DNA of 64,000 nt from NCBI RefSeq assembly GCF_028209885.1, contig NZ_JAQLEM010000003.1, positions 43,058 through 107,057 on the forward strand, in the 5' to 3' direction. The position numbers and the translations under genes are program-made. A model generated the notes under the pieces. That model had not been told where the DNA came from, made no database searches, and was given only the letters and a program-made list of their open reading frames with translations. Numbering within the stretch: the first letter of the stretch is position 1; each line of letters starts with the position of its first letter. The DNA comes from Collinsella aerofaciens (GTDB lineage: Bacteria; Actinomycetota; Coriobacteriia; Coriobacteriales; Coriobacteriaceae). Below, one piece after another: positions 9,611 to 19,384 of the stretch.

Positions 9611-12600
9611 CTAGAGATTGTAGGTGACTACTTGGGGCTCGGCGGGTTCGACGAAGATGGCTGGATTCGCCTGCTCCACGCGAACGAACTTGACCGTCAC
9701 CGCCTCAACGCCCGCCTTGTGCAACACGTCGGCGTAGACGCGCGCCTGCAGGGCGTGCTTCTCGAGCAGCTGTTCCGGCGTCTCATCCTGCGTGCCACCC
9801 GTCTTGTAATCAATGACCAGGGCGCGTGACGGATCGGCCGGGTCGGTGGCCAGTGCATCGATGGCGCCCTCGGCATAGGCACCGTAGCGAGCGATGTCCT
9901 CGTCCTCGCAGCCCAGCGAAAAGAACGGCACCTCGGCGCGAACGCACGGCCACGCGAGCAGGTCGGCACGAACAGCCGACTTGAGCCAGCGGTCCAGAGC
10001 AACGTCGAAGCGTTCGCGCTGCTCCGGCGTCAGGCGCCACAAGCGTGCCAGCGCATCGGCACGCGCGGCGGGCAACGCATCGGCACCCATCTCGATGAGC
10101 CACTGGCAGGCGGCGTGGAAGGCCGAGCCCAGCGCCATGGGATTGCCGGCGGGCTCGACAGCGGCCACGTCTGCATCCGTCATCTCCGAGCCATCCGACT
10201 CTGCATCATCGCCGGACTCGTCCATGGGAACACGAGCCTCGGCGGCACGGTCTTCCGTCTCGGCATGGAGTGCCGCGGCGATTGACGAGTAGCTATACGA
10301 GTCACGCATCGGATACGGACAGATGCCCATGCGCGCGCCCACTGCCTGGGGATACACAAGCTCAAACGAATCGGGCTTGGGGTCGGCAGGACCGGGGACG
10401 ATTGTACTGGCCGAATCGTCGGCAGCATCTGTATCGGCATCGCCACGAACAAGCCTGCCCTCGGCATCCAGCGAAGCGTTGGCCTCAAACGCCTGCTCGC
10501 CAAAGGTAAAGCCCGCGAGCGAAATAAGCTCGTAGTCGCCCGGCTGGGAGTTGTCGAACACCAGGCGGTCGGCATCGAGCTGCGGCATGTCCAGAGCGTC
10601 GGTCGGCAAAATACGGCGGAGCACGTCGTAGGTCAGATCGGTCTCGACGTCGAAGGTCGGCGCCGTCACCTTGCCACGGCTCACGCCAGCATCCATCGCC
10701 AGAATGACCAGCTCACGCGCTCGCGTCATGGCGACATAGAGCAGACGAGCCCGCTCCTCGAGCGAAAGCTGCAGGTCGTCGTTGCGCAGGCGGGCAAATG
10801 CCTCGGCGGGAGAGCCCGTCGCACAGACGTCCTCCATGAGCTCCGGCGGCAGCCACAGCGACGTGCCCTTGCCCTTAAACGCATGCTCAAACTGCTTTTT
10901 GACGTCATCGCCCTTCACGAAGGCCCCATCGGCAAGCTTAACGCCATCAAAACGAGCCGGCAGCGCCACGACCTGCGCTCCTCCCTCGACGCGACCCATC
11001 CGTGCCGCACCCGAGGACTTACGCACGCCAAAGCACTCGGCGACCGCCACGACCGGATATTCCAGACCCTTAGAGGCGTGAACCGTCATGATGCGCACCG
11101 CGCCGTCGCCCTCCTCGTTGAGGGCACCCGGGGCTTCCTTGCCCGCCAAGAAGCGGTCGAAGGCCAGCGCGATGGAACGCGGCGAGTTGCCGAACTCGGC
11201 CTCCGCCTCGGCCACGGCGTCGAGCGCCTTGAGCACGTTGGCGGCAATGGCCTTGCCCTCGGGACCGCGCTGTGCCAGACGCACAAACCAGCCGGAGGCG
11301 TTGACCACGTCGCGCGCGATGGCGGCGAACGAATCGCGGCCCACGCGACGAAGCGCATACCGCAGCACCTCGCGGGCGCGCGTCACGAGCGGCAGATCTT
11401 GCAGACCCGGCACGTCGAAATCACTCATGATGCCCGCGTCGATATTCCGGCGCGAGGTCTCCCCCGTCTCGCTATCGAGCTTGGTCGCCAGCGCCAGGAA
11501 CTCCTGAGCGCCGAGCGCAAACATCGGCGAGGCGAGCAGCGGCATAAGGCCCTGCGCCGTATCGGCCGGATTGGCGAGCGCACATACCAGGGCGCGCACC
11601 GTCTGCACCTCGGCTGCTTGGGCAAAGACCGAGCCGCCCGCGATGACGCAGTCGAGCCCCTGGTCGCGGAAGGCCTGGGCGTAGACGTCGGCGTTGGTCA
11701 TGCGGCCAAGTAGCAGCACCATGCCGCCCTGAGGCTGGCCGGCATCGGCAAGCGCGCGGAAGCGCTCGGCGATCGCACGGGCCTTGGCCTGTGTGCGCTC
11801 CTGCGTACTGCCGCCGGCAACAAAGAGCGCCTGACGACGCGAGGCGTCTGCCACCAGCGTATCCTTGCGGCCGTCGCTCGCCTCAAGATCCAAAAAGCCC
11901 TGCATCAGGCCGCCGTCATCGCCGTCGAAAACGCGTGCCACATAACGCAGCACCTCGTCATGGCTGCGGAAGTTGCGCACAAGTTTGACGAGTTCGCCAG
12001 CAGGTGCGTCGGCCACTACAGTCGCCTCGGGCGCGGCAGACGAGCCCACCTTGCGCTCCTGGCGACGGAACACCTCGACCTCGGCGCCGCGGAAGCGATA
12101 GATGGACTGTTGTGCATCGCCCACGGTGCACAGCGCGCGCTCCCCCGCACCCGTCAGGTAACGAATCAGATCGACCTGCATCTGGTCGGTATCCTGAAAC
12201 TCATCGATCATGACCATCTTAAAGCGGCCCTCGTACGCAGCACGGATGGCAGGGTAATCGCGCAGGGCCTCGTAGGCCATACGCAGCAGGTCGTTATTAT
12301 CGAGGGCGGACTGGGCAGCCTTCAGTGCGCGATACTCGGCCTCGACGGAACGGGCCAGGCCCACCAGCGCATCGAGCGCCGGGCCACCGCAGGCAAGCAC
12401 GATATTGATAAACGCATCGGCGGCCTCGGCCTTGAGCAGCTCGACCTGCTCCTTGGGGAATGCCTTGCTCGCGCGCGGCATGGTGCACGACATCATGAGT
12501 CGCGCCGCATCGGCCATGGTCTTGCCGCTCGCCTCGAACGCGTCGATGGCATCGAGCGCCGCCTGCGCCTTCTCGGTCGCGGCCTTGCTTGCGCCCAGCG

Positions 12601-13243
12601 CCGCGCGATAGGCATCGGCGAGTGCCGAGGTATCGGCCTGGCCGCGCGCCACGCGCACGTCGTCCATACCGCCCGGCAACTGGCTCGACAGCTCCAGCAG
12701 GTCGCGCACCAGACCCTTGATGGTCGTACCGCCGCCAAAGGAACCGCCCTCGCCCGCCATGGGATACCAGGCATAGAGGGCCTTGAGCGATGCCGCGAGC
12801 TCGGGGGCGGCATCGGGTGCCGTCGCGCGACCCAGCACATGCTCAACAGCCTGGTCCATGAGCTCGTCGGTATCGGTGAGCACCGTGAACTCGGGGTCGA
12901 TGCCCAGCTCCAGCGCGTGCGCGCGCAGGATACGCGAGCACATGCCGTGAATGGTCGAAATCCACGCGTCGTCGACGGTCAGTGCTTCCTCGTCCATGCC
13001 CTCGTCGATAAGCGCACGGCGCACGCGGTCGCGAATCTCGGCCGCGGCATCTTTGGTAAAGGTAATGGCGAGCACCTGGTCCAGATGCTCAACGAACGGA
13101 CCGGATTCGGGCGAGAGCGCATAGACGATGCGGCGCGTGAGGGTAAAGGTCTTACCCGAACCGGCGCCCGCCGAGACAAACAGCGGGCGGTCGAGCGTTT
13201 TGACAATCTGCAGCTGTTGCGGCATCAAAGTCGAAAGATCCAT
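9611..13243 (-). CDS. addA: ATP-dependent helicase/nuclease subunit A (UvrD-like helicase with RecB-type nuclease)
   Basis: This 1210-residue protein is the motor and nuclease subunit of an AddAB-type break-resection complex. Helicase motifs in order: Walker A (SAGAGSGKT), Ia (ITFTKDAAAEIRDRV), II (MIDEFQDTDQMQ), III (VGDAQQSIYRFRGAE), V (TVHASKGLEYPVV) and VI (LLYVAMTRARELV). The C-terminal nuclease domain shows YAEGAIDAL, VIDYKTGG and a later QARVYADVL, matching the Asp/DYK/Q-Y pattern of RecB-family nucleases. The gene follows addB with a gap of only 3 bp, so the two are cotranscribed. The start at ATG 13243 has GGAGGG upstream inside the addB end. Confidence 0.9.
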   Translation of the reverse strand: MDLSTLMPQQLQIVKTLDRPLFVSAGAGSGKTFTLTRRIVYALSPESGPFVEHLDQVLAITFTKDAAAEIRDRVRRALIDEGMDEEALTVDDAWISTIHGMCSRILRAHALELGIDPEFTVLTDTDELMDQAVEHVLGRATAPDAAPELAASLKALYAWYPMAGEGGSFGGGTTIKGLVRDLLELSSQLPGGMDDVRVARGQADTSALADAYRAALGASKAATEKAQAALDAIDAFEASGKTMADAARLMMSCTMPRASKAFPKEQVELLKAEAADAFINIVLACGGPALDALVGLARSVEAEYRALKAAQSALDNNDLLRMAYEALRDYPAIRAAYEGRFKMVMIDEFQDTDQMQVDLIRYLTGAGERALCTVGDAQQSIYRFRGAEVEVFRRQERKVGSSAAPEATVVADAPAGELVKLVRNFRSHDEVLRYVARVFDGDDGGLMQGFLDLEASDGRKDTLVADASRRQALFVAGGSTQERTQAKARAIAERFRALADAGQPQGGMVLLLGRMTNADVYAQAFRDQGLDCVIAGGSVFAQAAEVQTVRALVCALANPADTAQGLMPLLASPMFALGAQEFLALATKLDSETGETSRRNIDAGIMSDFDVPGLQDLPLVTRAREVLRYALRRVGRDSFAAIARDVVNASGWFVRLAQRGPEGKAIAANVLKALDAVAEAEAEFGNSPRSIALAFDRFLAGKEAPGALNEEGDGAVRIMTVHASKGLEYPVVAVAECFGVRKSSGAARMGRVEGGAQVVALPARFDGVKLADGAFVKGDDVKKQFEHAFKGKGTSLWLPPELMEDVCATGSPAEAFARLRNDDLQLSLEERARLLYVAMTRARELVILAMDAGVSRGKVTAPTFDVETDLTYDVLRRILPTDALDMPQLDADRLVFDNSQPGDYELISLAGFTFGEQAFEANASLDAEGRLVRGDADTDAADDSASTIVPGPADPKPDSFELVYPQAVGARMGICPYPMRDSYSYSSIAAALHAETEDRAAEARVPMDESGDDAESDGSEMTDADVAAVEPAGNPMALGSAFHAACQWLIEMGADALPAARADALARLWRLTPEQRERFDVALDRWLKSAVRADLLAWPCVRAEVPFFSLGCEDEDIARYGAYAEGAIDALATDPADPSRALVIDYKTGGTQDETPEQLLEKHALQARVYADVLHKAGVEAVTVKFVRVEQANPAIFVEPAEPQVVTYNL

Positions 13244-13246
13244 GGT

Positions 13247-16200
13247 CTACACGTCCCTCCTTACAAACGTTCCTTCGTGGTTATACGAGCAGCGCGCATG
13301 CGCGGCCTGAGCCGACGCCGGGTCGACGGCGGCAACGTTGCCCGCCTCGAGCTCGCGCAGGCGCTCGGCGATGCCGGCCTCCACGCGATCGAGCAGGGCA
13401 TCGAAGTCCATGCTGCCGCCCTCGCCCGGGAAGCCCTTCTTGAGGCCCGGGATGCGACCGTCACCGCGCTCTTCCTCGAGCAACTCGGCGCTCGCCGCAC
13501 CGCGCAGCGCGGGCTTGCCGCCCTTGGTCGAAAAATAGAGCGCTGCACGGGTATCCAAGCCCAGTGCCCGACGCATGGCCTGCGCGTAGATGAGCGTTTG
13601 GGTATGGGGCGGCAGCCAGCGCGGGTCTTCGATGGGAGCCTCGCCCGTCTCCTCGTCACGCACCGTGGGGTCGGCAAGCTTAAACTCCTCGACACCCGAA
13701 CGATGCTTGTAGTCGATTACCACGGCGCGATTCTCGGCATCCACATCTACGCGGTCGATGCGCCCGCCGAGCGGCCAACCGGCATACTCGACCTGGAGCT
13801 CGTTGAACGCAAACTCCAGGTAGCGCGGGGCAAAGGGGGCAAGTGCCTCGGACTCGTAGGCAAGCACGCCCTCCAGCTGCGGCAAGATCTCGGCCACCTG
13901 GCGCTCCTCCACCGCAGAGAGCGGCACCAGCGGGCCCTCCGTGCCGCGCTTGCCGGCGTGCTCGGCCAACGTCTCGTCAAAGACCTCGTGCAGCAGCTCC
14001 TGTGCACGCGGCAGATTCTCGGGCGTCACGCGCTCCATGCCTTCTTGGGGCAGACGGGCATGCAGATGCTCCAGCACGTCGTGGACAAAGTTGCCCTTCT
14101 CCATATTGCCAAAGCCGGCGTCGATCGACTGGGGCTTGACGCGATACGAGACGAACCAGCATAGCGGGCAGGTCGAATAGGCCTCGATCTGCGAGGCAGA
14201 CGTCAGGCGCGGCACCAGCGGCGCATCCTCGCCCTCGCCATCGCGACGGCGCAGGACCAGATACGGAATGGCTTCATCGCTCAGATGCTGAGGAGCTTCG
14301 CAGGTCACGCGCTCGCGCCTAAGACCTTCGCCTGCCGCGGGATCAAAGTCGGCGATGATATCGCCCTCGCCCACGCGCGTGGGCTTGGCAGCGCCAGCGG
14401 CCTCGGCATGTGCCCGCAGCTCTGTCCATACGGCTGCCGGGTAGCATTCGCGTGCCTGACGATCGTGCGTCACGCGGGCGAGCGCGACCGGACCGCTCGC
14501 CGCCTGCATCGCACGGCCAAAGCGCACGCGCAGCAGGGCAGCGGGCTCCAAAGACACGCCGTCGCGGCGCAGCTCGGCTGTCAACGTGGCAAGCGGGCCC
14601 TCTTCGTGCGAAAGCGGATAGCTGTCCAGGTCGACATCGGCAAACAGCACGGCATCGTAGCTGCCAGGACGCAGAACCGACGCATCGGCAAGCGACGCGA
14701 AGCGCACTTGTGCCCGTGGTGTGCGATCGACCTCGTAGGTCTCGTAATCGTAGGCGGTACTGCGCTTGTCCACCTTGGTTCGAACGCCGTCGAGAACCGG
14801 CACGGTCGCGGCCTGCGACACGTCGAGCGCGCGGGCGTCGTTCATAAGAATGTCGATGGCATGTCGCAGCAGGGCGGCCTCCGCCTGGCGACGGGCCTGA
14901 CCGTCGAGACCGCCAAACGCGCGATCGGGCAGCGCCTCGGCGACGGCAAGCATGGCCTTGAGCGCCGTCACGGGCTTGTCGCGCCACAGCGCCTGGAACA
15001 CGTCCGAGACCACGCACGGCACGTTCTTAAACCAGTTCTCGTCACTCGCCGCCTTGCGCGCGCCCCTCACCTGGCCCTGAACGCTCTGCAGTAGGCTCTT
15101 AACGCCCGCAGTAGTCTTGCTGCGCGAAAGACGCATATTCTTATCGAAGGTACGGGCATTGACGGCATCAGCGCCCGAAAGCGGACTGTAGATCCAGTCG
15201 GTAAGCTCCGGCGCGGGCCACCACTCGGTCTTTGACACCGTGCCCTCATCGCCGGCCTTCATGCGCTCGATCAGGCCGGCGAGCGCCGCAAACTGCCTGC
15301 CCGCAATGGATTGGGAAAACGCCGTGAACTCAGTCGTCTCGGCCGCAATGTGACGCGCCGCCAGACGAGAGGCGAGCTCACCGAACAGCTGGGATGCCCG
15401 GGCAGAAACAACGAGCACGCGCACGGGGTCGGCAGAAGCGCCGTCGACCTCGGAACCCCGGCACGTTTTTACCAGATCATCAATTGCGTCCGCATAAGCA
15501 TGAGCACGGGCATGGGGGCCAGCGACCTCAATAAAGGCAGGCTGAGCGGCGGTCCCGTAAGCGGCATCAGACGCGCCGACACCCTCCCCTAGCGGCGCGA
15601 TCTCAAACAACACATCGCGGGCATCAAATGCCGTGGCAAGCTCCTCGCGCATCGCCGCCTGCTCGCGGGCAAGCAGCACGACGACCTCTCCCCCATTGTT
15701 CGCCACGGCAGACAGCAGCTCGAGCAGACCGTGCGTAAACGACGTGATACCGCGCACGCATACGGCGCGAGTGCACGCCGGCAGGCTATCGGCCAGGACA
15801 CTGGTCATAATGTCAGCTGCCTCGCAGGGCTCAACCATATCTCGACGGTCCAAACCGCCCGCGTAGGCGCGCAAAAGCTCGAACACACGAGCCTCGGCAT
15901 CGCTTTTTGGCTCAGGCTGGCAGTTGTCGCCACGGCATCGTTCGGCACCCGTCCCCGCAACGCCCGGCAACACGTCGCGGGCCATGCGCGCGAGCATGCG
16001 CACTGTGCCCTGGCTGCGCGAAAGCGGCTGCAGGCCGGCATCGTCGCGGCGGGCAATCATATCCGAAAACAGCATCTGACGTTGCAGGTTGTCGACGAAA
16101 CCACGCCCGTCGCCCAAAAGCTCCCAAAGCGAGCGAAGCCACGATGCGGGTGTCTTGTAGTCGATACCCAGCGAAATGCCGGCTTCCGCCGCATCATGAC

Positions 16201-16336
16201 GGCACAGATCGAGCTCGGCAAACGTTGGTGCCAGCAACACGGCACGCCCGTGACGGGCAATAAGGTCGGCAAGCAGCGCCGACTCGGCATCGCTCAAATC
16301 CGTGCCGGCATTGGTGGTATAGATTCGAACAGGCAT
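13247..16336 (-). CDS. addB: AddB-like exonuclease subunit (PD-(D/E)XK nuclease, no Walker A seen)
   Basis: This 1029-residue partner of AddA has a C-terminal RecB-type nuclease: GNFVHDVLEHL, then GGRIDRVDVD, VIDYKHRSG and QTLIYAQAM. The N-terminal region lacks an evident Walker A, as expected for a partner with an inactive helicase fold. Canonical AddB has an Fe-S staple made of one Cys before the nuclease and three close to the C-terminus. Here the first region reads STCPLCW, but the tail has only one Cys (HARCSYNHEG), so an intact cluster looks unlikely. ATG 16336 follows GGAGGACC. The assignment rests on position next to addA and the nuclease motifs; the remainder is divergent. Confidence 0.8.
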   Translation of the reverse strand: MPVRIYTTNAGTDLSDAESALLADLIARHGRAVLLAPTFAELDLCRHDAAEAGISLGIDYKTPASWLRSLWELLGDGRGFVDNLQRQMLFSDMIARRDDAGLQPLSRSQGTVRMLARMARDVLPGVAGTGAERCRGDNCQPEPKSDAEARVFELLRAYAGGLDRRDMVEPCEAADIMTSVLADSLPACTRAVCVRGITSFTHGLLELLSAVANNGGEVVVLLAREQAAMREELATAFDARDVLFEIAPLGEGVGASDAAYGTAAQPAFIEVAGPHARAHAYADAIDDLVKTCRGSEVDGASADPVRVLVVSARASQLFGELASRLAARHIAAETTEFTAFSQSIAGRQFAALAGLIERMKAGDEGTVSKTEWWPAPELTDWIYSPLSGADAVNARTFDKNMRLSRSKTTAGVKSLLQSVQGQVRGARKAASDENWFKNVPCVVSDVFQALWRDKPVTALKAMLAVAEALPDRAFGGLDGQARRQAEAALLRHAIDILMNDARALDVSQAATVPVLDGVRTKVDKRSTAYDYETYEVDRTPRAQVRFASLADASVLRPGSYDAVLFADVDLDSYPLSHEEGPLATLTAELRRDGVSLEPAALLRVRFGRAMQAASGPVALARVTHDRQARECYPAAVWTELRAHAEAAGAAKPTRVGEGDIIADFDPAAGEGLRRERVTCEAPQHLSDEAIPYLVLRRRDGEGEDAPLVPRLTSASQIEAYSTCPLCWFVSYRVKPQSIDAGFGNMEKGNFVHDVLEHLHARLPQEGMERVTPENLPRAQELLHEVFDETLAEHAGKRGTEGPLVPLSAVEERQVAEILPQLEGVLAYESEALAPFAPRYLEFAFNELQVEYAGWPLGGRIDRVDVDAENRAVVIDYKHRSGVEEFKLADPTVRDEETGEAPIEDPRWLPPHTQTLIYAQAMRRALGLDTRAALYFSTKGGKPALRGAASAELLEEERGDGRIPGLKKGFPGEGGSMDFDALLDRVEAGIAERLRELEAGNVAAVDPASAQAAHARCSYNHEGTFVRRDV

Positions 16337-16465
16337 GGTCCTCCGCTCAAACCGTTCGCAATAATCAATGCATCCATCCTACCCGCCCAAGCGGACACAT
16401 TGCCACCGCAGTTCCATCTTTTGGTACAAAGCAACCTGAACCCAACGCACCAGCCGATTGCAGGC

Positions 16466-16497
16466 ATATAAAAACCGCCCCCGGAGGGACGGTTCTT
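16466..16497 (-). terminator. intrinsic terminator after yerC-like gene
   Basis: On the minus strand AACCGTCCC pairs with GGGGGCGGTT, followed by a TTTTTAT run. It lies just downstream of the TrpR-like gene and before addB. Confidence 0.75.
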
Positions 16498-16520
16498 CGT
16501 AATTCAATGTTGTCGCTGGC

Positions 16521-16820
16521 CTACTCGCCATCCTCCAACTTAATGAGGATCTTGCGGTAGCCACCGTACTCGCCGTTCAGCGCCTTTGAAACGCGGCTCA
16601 CCGTGGTGGACGAAGCGCCGGTACGGGCCTGAACCTCAACATAAGGCTCGCCCTCGTCCAAATAGCGCGCAACCTGCAAACGCTGAGAAAGGTCGCAAAT
16701 CTCGCGCGGCGTGCAGATATCGGTCAAAAACGCTTGGATATCCTTCTCGTCGTCCAAAAGGCTAAATGCGTGGACCAGCTGCTTGACATCAGGCTTGTCA
16801 AACATGTTCTCGATATTCAT
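16521..16820 (-). CDS. YerC/YecD family TrpR-related DNA-binding protein
   Basis: This 99-residue protein matches the YerC/YecD group of the Trp-repressor superfamily. The fold is short and all-helical, with a helix-turn-helix in the C-terminal half (VQARTGASSTTVSRVSKALN) preceded by the conserved TPREICDLSQRLQVARYLD. Members act as small dimeric transcription factors, but the ligand and targets are not established, and no trp genes are near. A possible promoter on the minus strand is TACACT at 16926-16931 with TTGTCG at 16951-16956, spacer 19. Length is normal and it is followed by its own terminator, so it is monocistronic. Confidence 0.85.
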   Translation of the reverse strand: MNIENMFDKPDVKQLVHAFSLLDDEKDIQAFLTDICTPREICDLSQRLQVARYLDEGEPYVEVQARTGASSTTVSRVSKALNGEYGGYRKILIKLEDGE

Positions 16821-17144
16821 CGATCACCGCCAAACCCGCCAAAAGGCATCGAAGCTGATACTGACATCGGGCATCGTTCACCCGTTCTATGCAATAGGGC
16901 AACGCCTGTGGCTTTTGCCCGTAGCAGTGTAGCACACCACCAAACTAAAGCGACAAGACTCTCTGCCAGCGGCGCGTTTTTCAGGACGAACGCCGTTTAG
17001 AAACCATATGCGCACGTAAGCTCCACGAATATTTGAGACAATGGGCGCCCAAACACCGCGGCGCGCCCGCGCAACCATCCAGGTCGCCGCCGTAAGCCGC
17101 TTCACGCGACGCCAGCAATCCCGGCGCAAGAAAGGATTCACGCC
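16821..17144. other. gene-free stretch between divergent genes
   Basis: This 324-bp stretch separates the yerC-like gene (minus) from the holin-like gene (plus). Besides the weak minus-strand promoter candidate at 16926-16956, I see no RNA gene, repeat or convincing small ORF. Open frames here continue into neighbours and lack ribosome binding sites. Confidence 0.4.
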
Positions 17145-17510
17145 ATGCGCTTTATGCTTAACTGGCTCTTCACCTCGATCGCCATCGCGATCGCCACGTT
17201 CCTCGTCCCCGGTATCCAACCCTTCGGCTTTGCCGAGACCTGGGTCTGCTTTGCCTTTGTGGGACTGTTCCTGAACATTGTCGATTCGTTCGTCAAACCG
17301 TTCCTCACGGTCATCTCGCTGCCGCTCACAATCATTACGCTGGGCATTTTCCAGCTTGTCGTCAACAGCTTTATGCTTGAGCTCGCGAGTTACCTGTCGG
17401 TCAACCTGCTGGGCGTCGGCATCTCCATCGCCAGCTTTGGATCGGCCTTTATGGGCAGCATCCTGGTGTCCATCACGCGCAGCATCCTCGACAGCATCGC
17501 CGAGGACTAA
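17145..17510 (+). CDS. small membrane protein of the phage-holin-4 superfamily (PF04020-like)
   Basis: This 121-residue, highly hydrophobic protein has about four membrane segments: LNWLFTSIAIAIATFLV, TWVCFAFVGLFLNIV, FLTVISLPLTIITLGIFQLV and GVGISIASFGSAFMGSILV. The central FVKPFLTVISLPLTIITLG is the signature of the chromosomal 'mycobacterial four-TMS holin' family. Despite the name, these are common in non-lysogenic Gram-positive genomes, and no phage genes surround it. Function is unknown, probably envelope-related. A strong hairpin terminator follows. Confidence 0.8.
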   Translation: MRFMLNWLFTSIAIAIATFLVPGIQPFGFAETWVCFAFVGLFLNIVDSFVKPFLTVISLPLTIITLGIFQLVVNSFMLELASYLSVNLLGVGISIASFGSAFMGSILVSITRSILDSIAED

Positions 17511-17550
17511 AACGGCCATTCCGGCCGTGTCCGTCTCAACAGCCCAAAAC

Positions 17551-17590
17551 GAAGGCCGCCCATCGCAAAAATGGGCGGCCTTCTTATTTG
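17551..17590. terminator. bidirectional hairpin terminator
   Basis: Arms GAAGGCCGCCC (17551-17561) and GGGCGGCCTTC (17573-17583) flank an A-rich loop and are followed by TTATTT on the plus strand. It ends the holin-like gene and may also stop transcription from the convergent Rrf2 gene. Confidence 0.75.
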
Positions 17591-17651
17591 CCAAGTCTCA
17601 AAGGGCGAGAAAATCTACCATTTCCACCCCGTCCCCAAATGCAGGTGTGGG

Positions 17652-18080
17652 TTAGATGACGTAGTCGTAGCCATGGTTGGGAGCGACAAGTTGATCGAGC
17701 GTCACACCGTCGAGGTAGTCGTTGATGAGCTTGTCCAGGTTCTTCCACACGTCGAGCGTGGGGCACTCATCCGAACGCGAGCAGCCCTTGCAGTCGCCAT
17801 CCAGGCAGGCGACCGGCGCCAGACTGCCCTCGGTCAGGCGCAAGATCTCGCCCACCGTGTATTGCTCGGGCGGGCGCGTGAGCACATAGCCGCCGCCCTT
17901 GCCGCGCATGCCCGAGAGCATGTTGGCGCGCACGAGCGTAGCCAAAATGTTCTCGAGATATTTCTCGGAAATCCCCTGTCGCGCCGCGATCTCTTTGAGC
18001 GGGATGCGACCGGCTGCCTGGTGCTCGGCCAGATCGACCATAACGCGCAGGGCATATCTGCCCTTAGTAGAAACCAACAT
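17652..18080 (-). CDS. Rrf2-family transcriptional regulator with Fe-S-type cysteines
   Basis: This 142-residue protein starts with the typical Rrf2 winged helix (MLVSTKGRYALRVMVDLA, then ISEKYLENILATL and GKGGGYVLTR). Four cysteines (ACLDGDCKGCSRSDEC) lie where IscR and NsrR bind a cluster, so it may sense Fe-S status, NO or redox, unlike the cysteine-free CymR group. It is divergent from cysK, about 250 bp away, so control of cysteine synthesis or sulfur assimilation is a reasonable inference. The 11-bp dyad TAGAAATTCTA at 18112-18122 lies just upstream of its start and could be an autoregulatory site. Confidence 0.88.
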   Translation of the reverse strand: MLVSTKGRYALRVMVDLAEHQAAGRIPLKEIAARQGISEKYLENILATLVRANMLSGMRGKGGGYVLTRPPEQYTVGEILRLTEGSLAPVACLDGDCKGCSRSDECPTLDVWKNLDKLINDYLDGVTLDQLVAPNHGYDYVI

Positions 18081-18111
18081 GTATAGTGCTGCCTTTCGGT
18101 CATTTAGTCCG

Positions 18112-18122
18112 TAGAAATTCTA
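18112..18122. promoter_or_regulatory. possible Rrf2 operator dyad
   Basis: TAGAA-A-TTCTA is a perfect 11-bp dyad 32 bp upstream of the Rrf2 start. Read on the minus strand it overlaps a TAGAAT -10-like hexamer. That position would suit autorepression, but no second copy was confirmed by cysK. Confidence 0.35.
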
Positions 18123-18197
18123 GCCGAAATATTGGTTTTGAAAATACCCGTTCCGGTCAAGATGGTTAATCGACTCGTAATAATCTTCTATTTCCTA

Positions 18198-18226
18198 TTG
18201 CGTTACTAGGCTTTACTGTCTACTAT
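18198..18226 (+). promoter_or_regulatory. candidate cysK promoter
   Basis: TTGCGT at 18198-18203 and TACTAT at 18221-18226 are separated by exactly 17 bp, a sigma-70 type arrangement about 108 bp upstream of the cysK start. The leader contains a small hairpin, AACCCATAAGG with TTTGTGGGTT, at about 18249-18269. Confidence 0.45.
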
Positions 18227-18333
18227 GCTTGCCAACAGCAAAACGAACAACCCATAAGGTTTGTGGGTTTCTCTGCTACACACACCGTAAAACCACACGG
18301 TATCCAGTCATTTGAACACTTTGGAGGTTCACC

Positions 18334-19272
18334 ATGAGCAATGTTTACACGTCCATCGATCAGCTTATCGGCCACACTCCGCTTCTGGAGCTCACTCACT
18401 TTGAGGCCGATGAGGACCTCAAGGCCCGCGTGCTCGTCAAGCTGGAATACTTCAACCCCGCCGGCTCCGTCAAAGACCGCGTCGCCAAGAACATGATCGA
18501 CGAGGCCGAGAAGGCCGGCAAGCTCGTGCGCGGCGGCGACTACACCATCATCGAGCCCACGAGTGGCAACACCGGCGTCGGCATCGCCTCGGTGGCGGCG
18601 GCTCGCGGCTACAAGGTGATCATCACCATGCCCGAGACTATGTCCGTCGAACGCCGCAAGCTTATGCAGGCATATGGCGCACAGCTCGTGCTCACCGACG
18701 GTTCCAAGGGCATGAAGGGCGCCATCGCCAAGGCCGAGGAACTGCAGAAGGAGACGCCAAACAGCATCATCGCCGGCCAGTTTGTGAACCCCGCCAACCC
18801 CGCCATCCACAAGGCCACGACCGGCCCCGAGATCTGGGATGACACCGACGGCGAGGTCGACATCTTCGTCGCCGGCGTTGGAACCGGCGGCACCGTGACC
18901 GGCGTGGGTGAGTTCCTTAAGGAGCAGAACCCCGAAATCAAGGTCGTCGCCGTCGAGCCCGCCACTTCCCCGGTGCTCTCCAAGGGCCAAGCCGGCCCGC
19001 ACAAGATCCAGGGTATCGGCGCCGGTTTTGTGCCCGACGTCCTCGACACCCAGGTCTATGACGAGATCATCCCCGTCGAGAACGACGACGCCTTTGCGAC
19101 CGGCCGCGCCGTGGGCCACAAGGAGGGCGTGCTCGTGGGCATTTCGTCCGGCGCCGCCGTGTGGGCCGCGCTGCAGCTGGCCAAGCGCCCCGAGAACGAG
19201 GGCAAGACCATCGTGGCCCTGCTTGCCGACACCGGCGAGCGCTACCTGTCCACGGCGCTCTTCCAGGACTAG
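18334..19272 (+). CDS. cysK: cysteine synthase A (O-acetylserine sulfhydrylase)
   Basis: This 312-residue PLP enzyme makes cysteine from O-acetylserine and sulfide. The PLP lysine lies in [14 protein letters not shown], the substrate loop is [10 protein letters not shown], and the phosphate-binding loop is [12 protein letters not shown]. Length and motifs match CysK throughout. GGAGG precedes ATG 18334. It is divergent from a regulator of the Rrf2 family and followed by mnmA, a tRNA thiolation enzyme that needs sulfur from cysteine. Confidence 0.95.
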   Translation: MSNVYTSIDQLIGHTPLLELTHFEADEDLKARVLVKLEYFNPAGSVKDRVAKNMIDEAEKAGKLVRGGDYTIIEPTSGNTGVGIASVAAARGYKVIITMPETMSVERRKLMQAYGAQLVLTDGSKGMKGAIAKAEELQKETPNSIIAGQFVNPANPAIHKATTGPEIWDDTDGEVDIFVAGVGTGGTVTGVGEFLKEQNPEIKVVAVEPATSPVLSKGQAGPHKIQGIGAGFVPDVLDTQVYDEIIPVENDDAFATGRAVGHKEGVLVGISSGAAVWAALQLAKRPENEGKTIVALLADTGERYLSTALFQD

Positions 19273-19384
19273 GGCCTGTCGCCCATAGGTTGAGCCCACG
19301 GACGAGCCGGTCTCCTCTCTCCCGGCAGTCTGAGCCCATCCAATCAGGGTGTCCCACGAGACGCCCGAACTTGCTACAATGTCT

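Noticed and set aside
17145-17510. Prophage holin
   Set aside because: The PF04020-type protein is a chromosomal membrane family; no other phage gene is near.
16887-17594. 235-codon minus-strand frame across the holin-like gene
   Set aside because: Its translation is a charged low-complexity sequence that overlaps a well-supported membrane-protein gene and its terminator.
18231-18333. Riboswitch or T-box ahead of cysK
   Set aside because: Only a small hairpin is visible; no T-box or SAM motif could be recognised.
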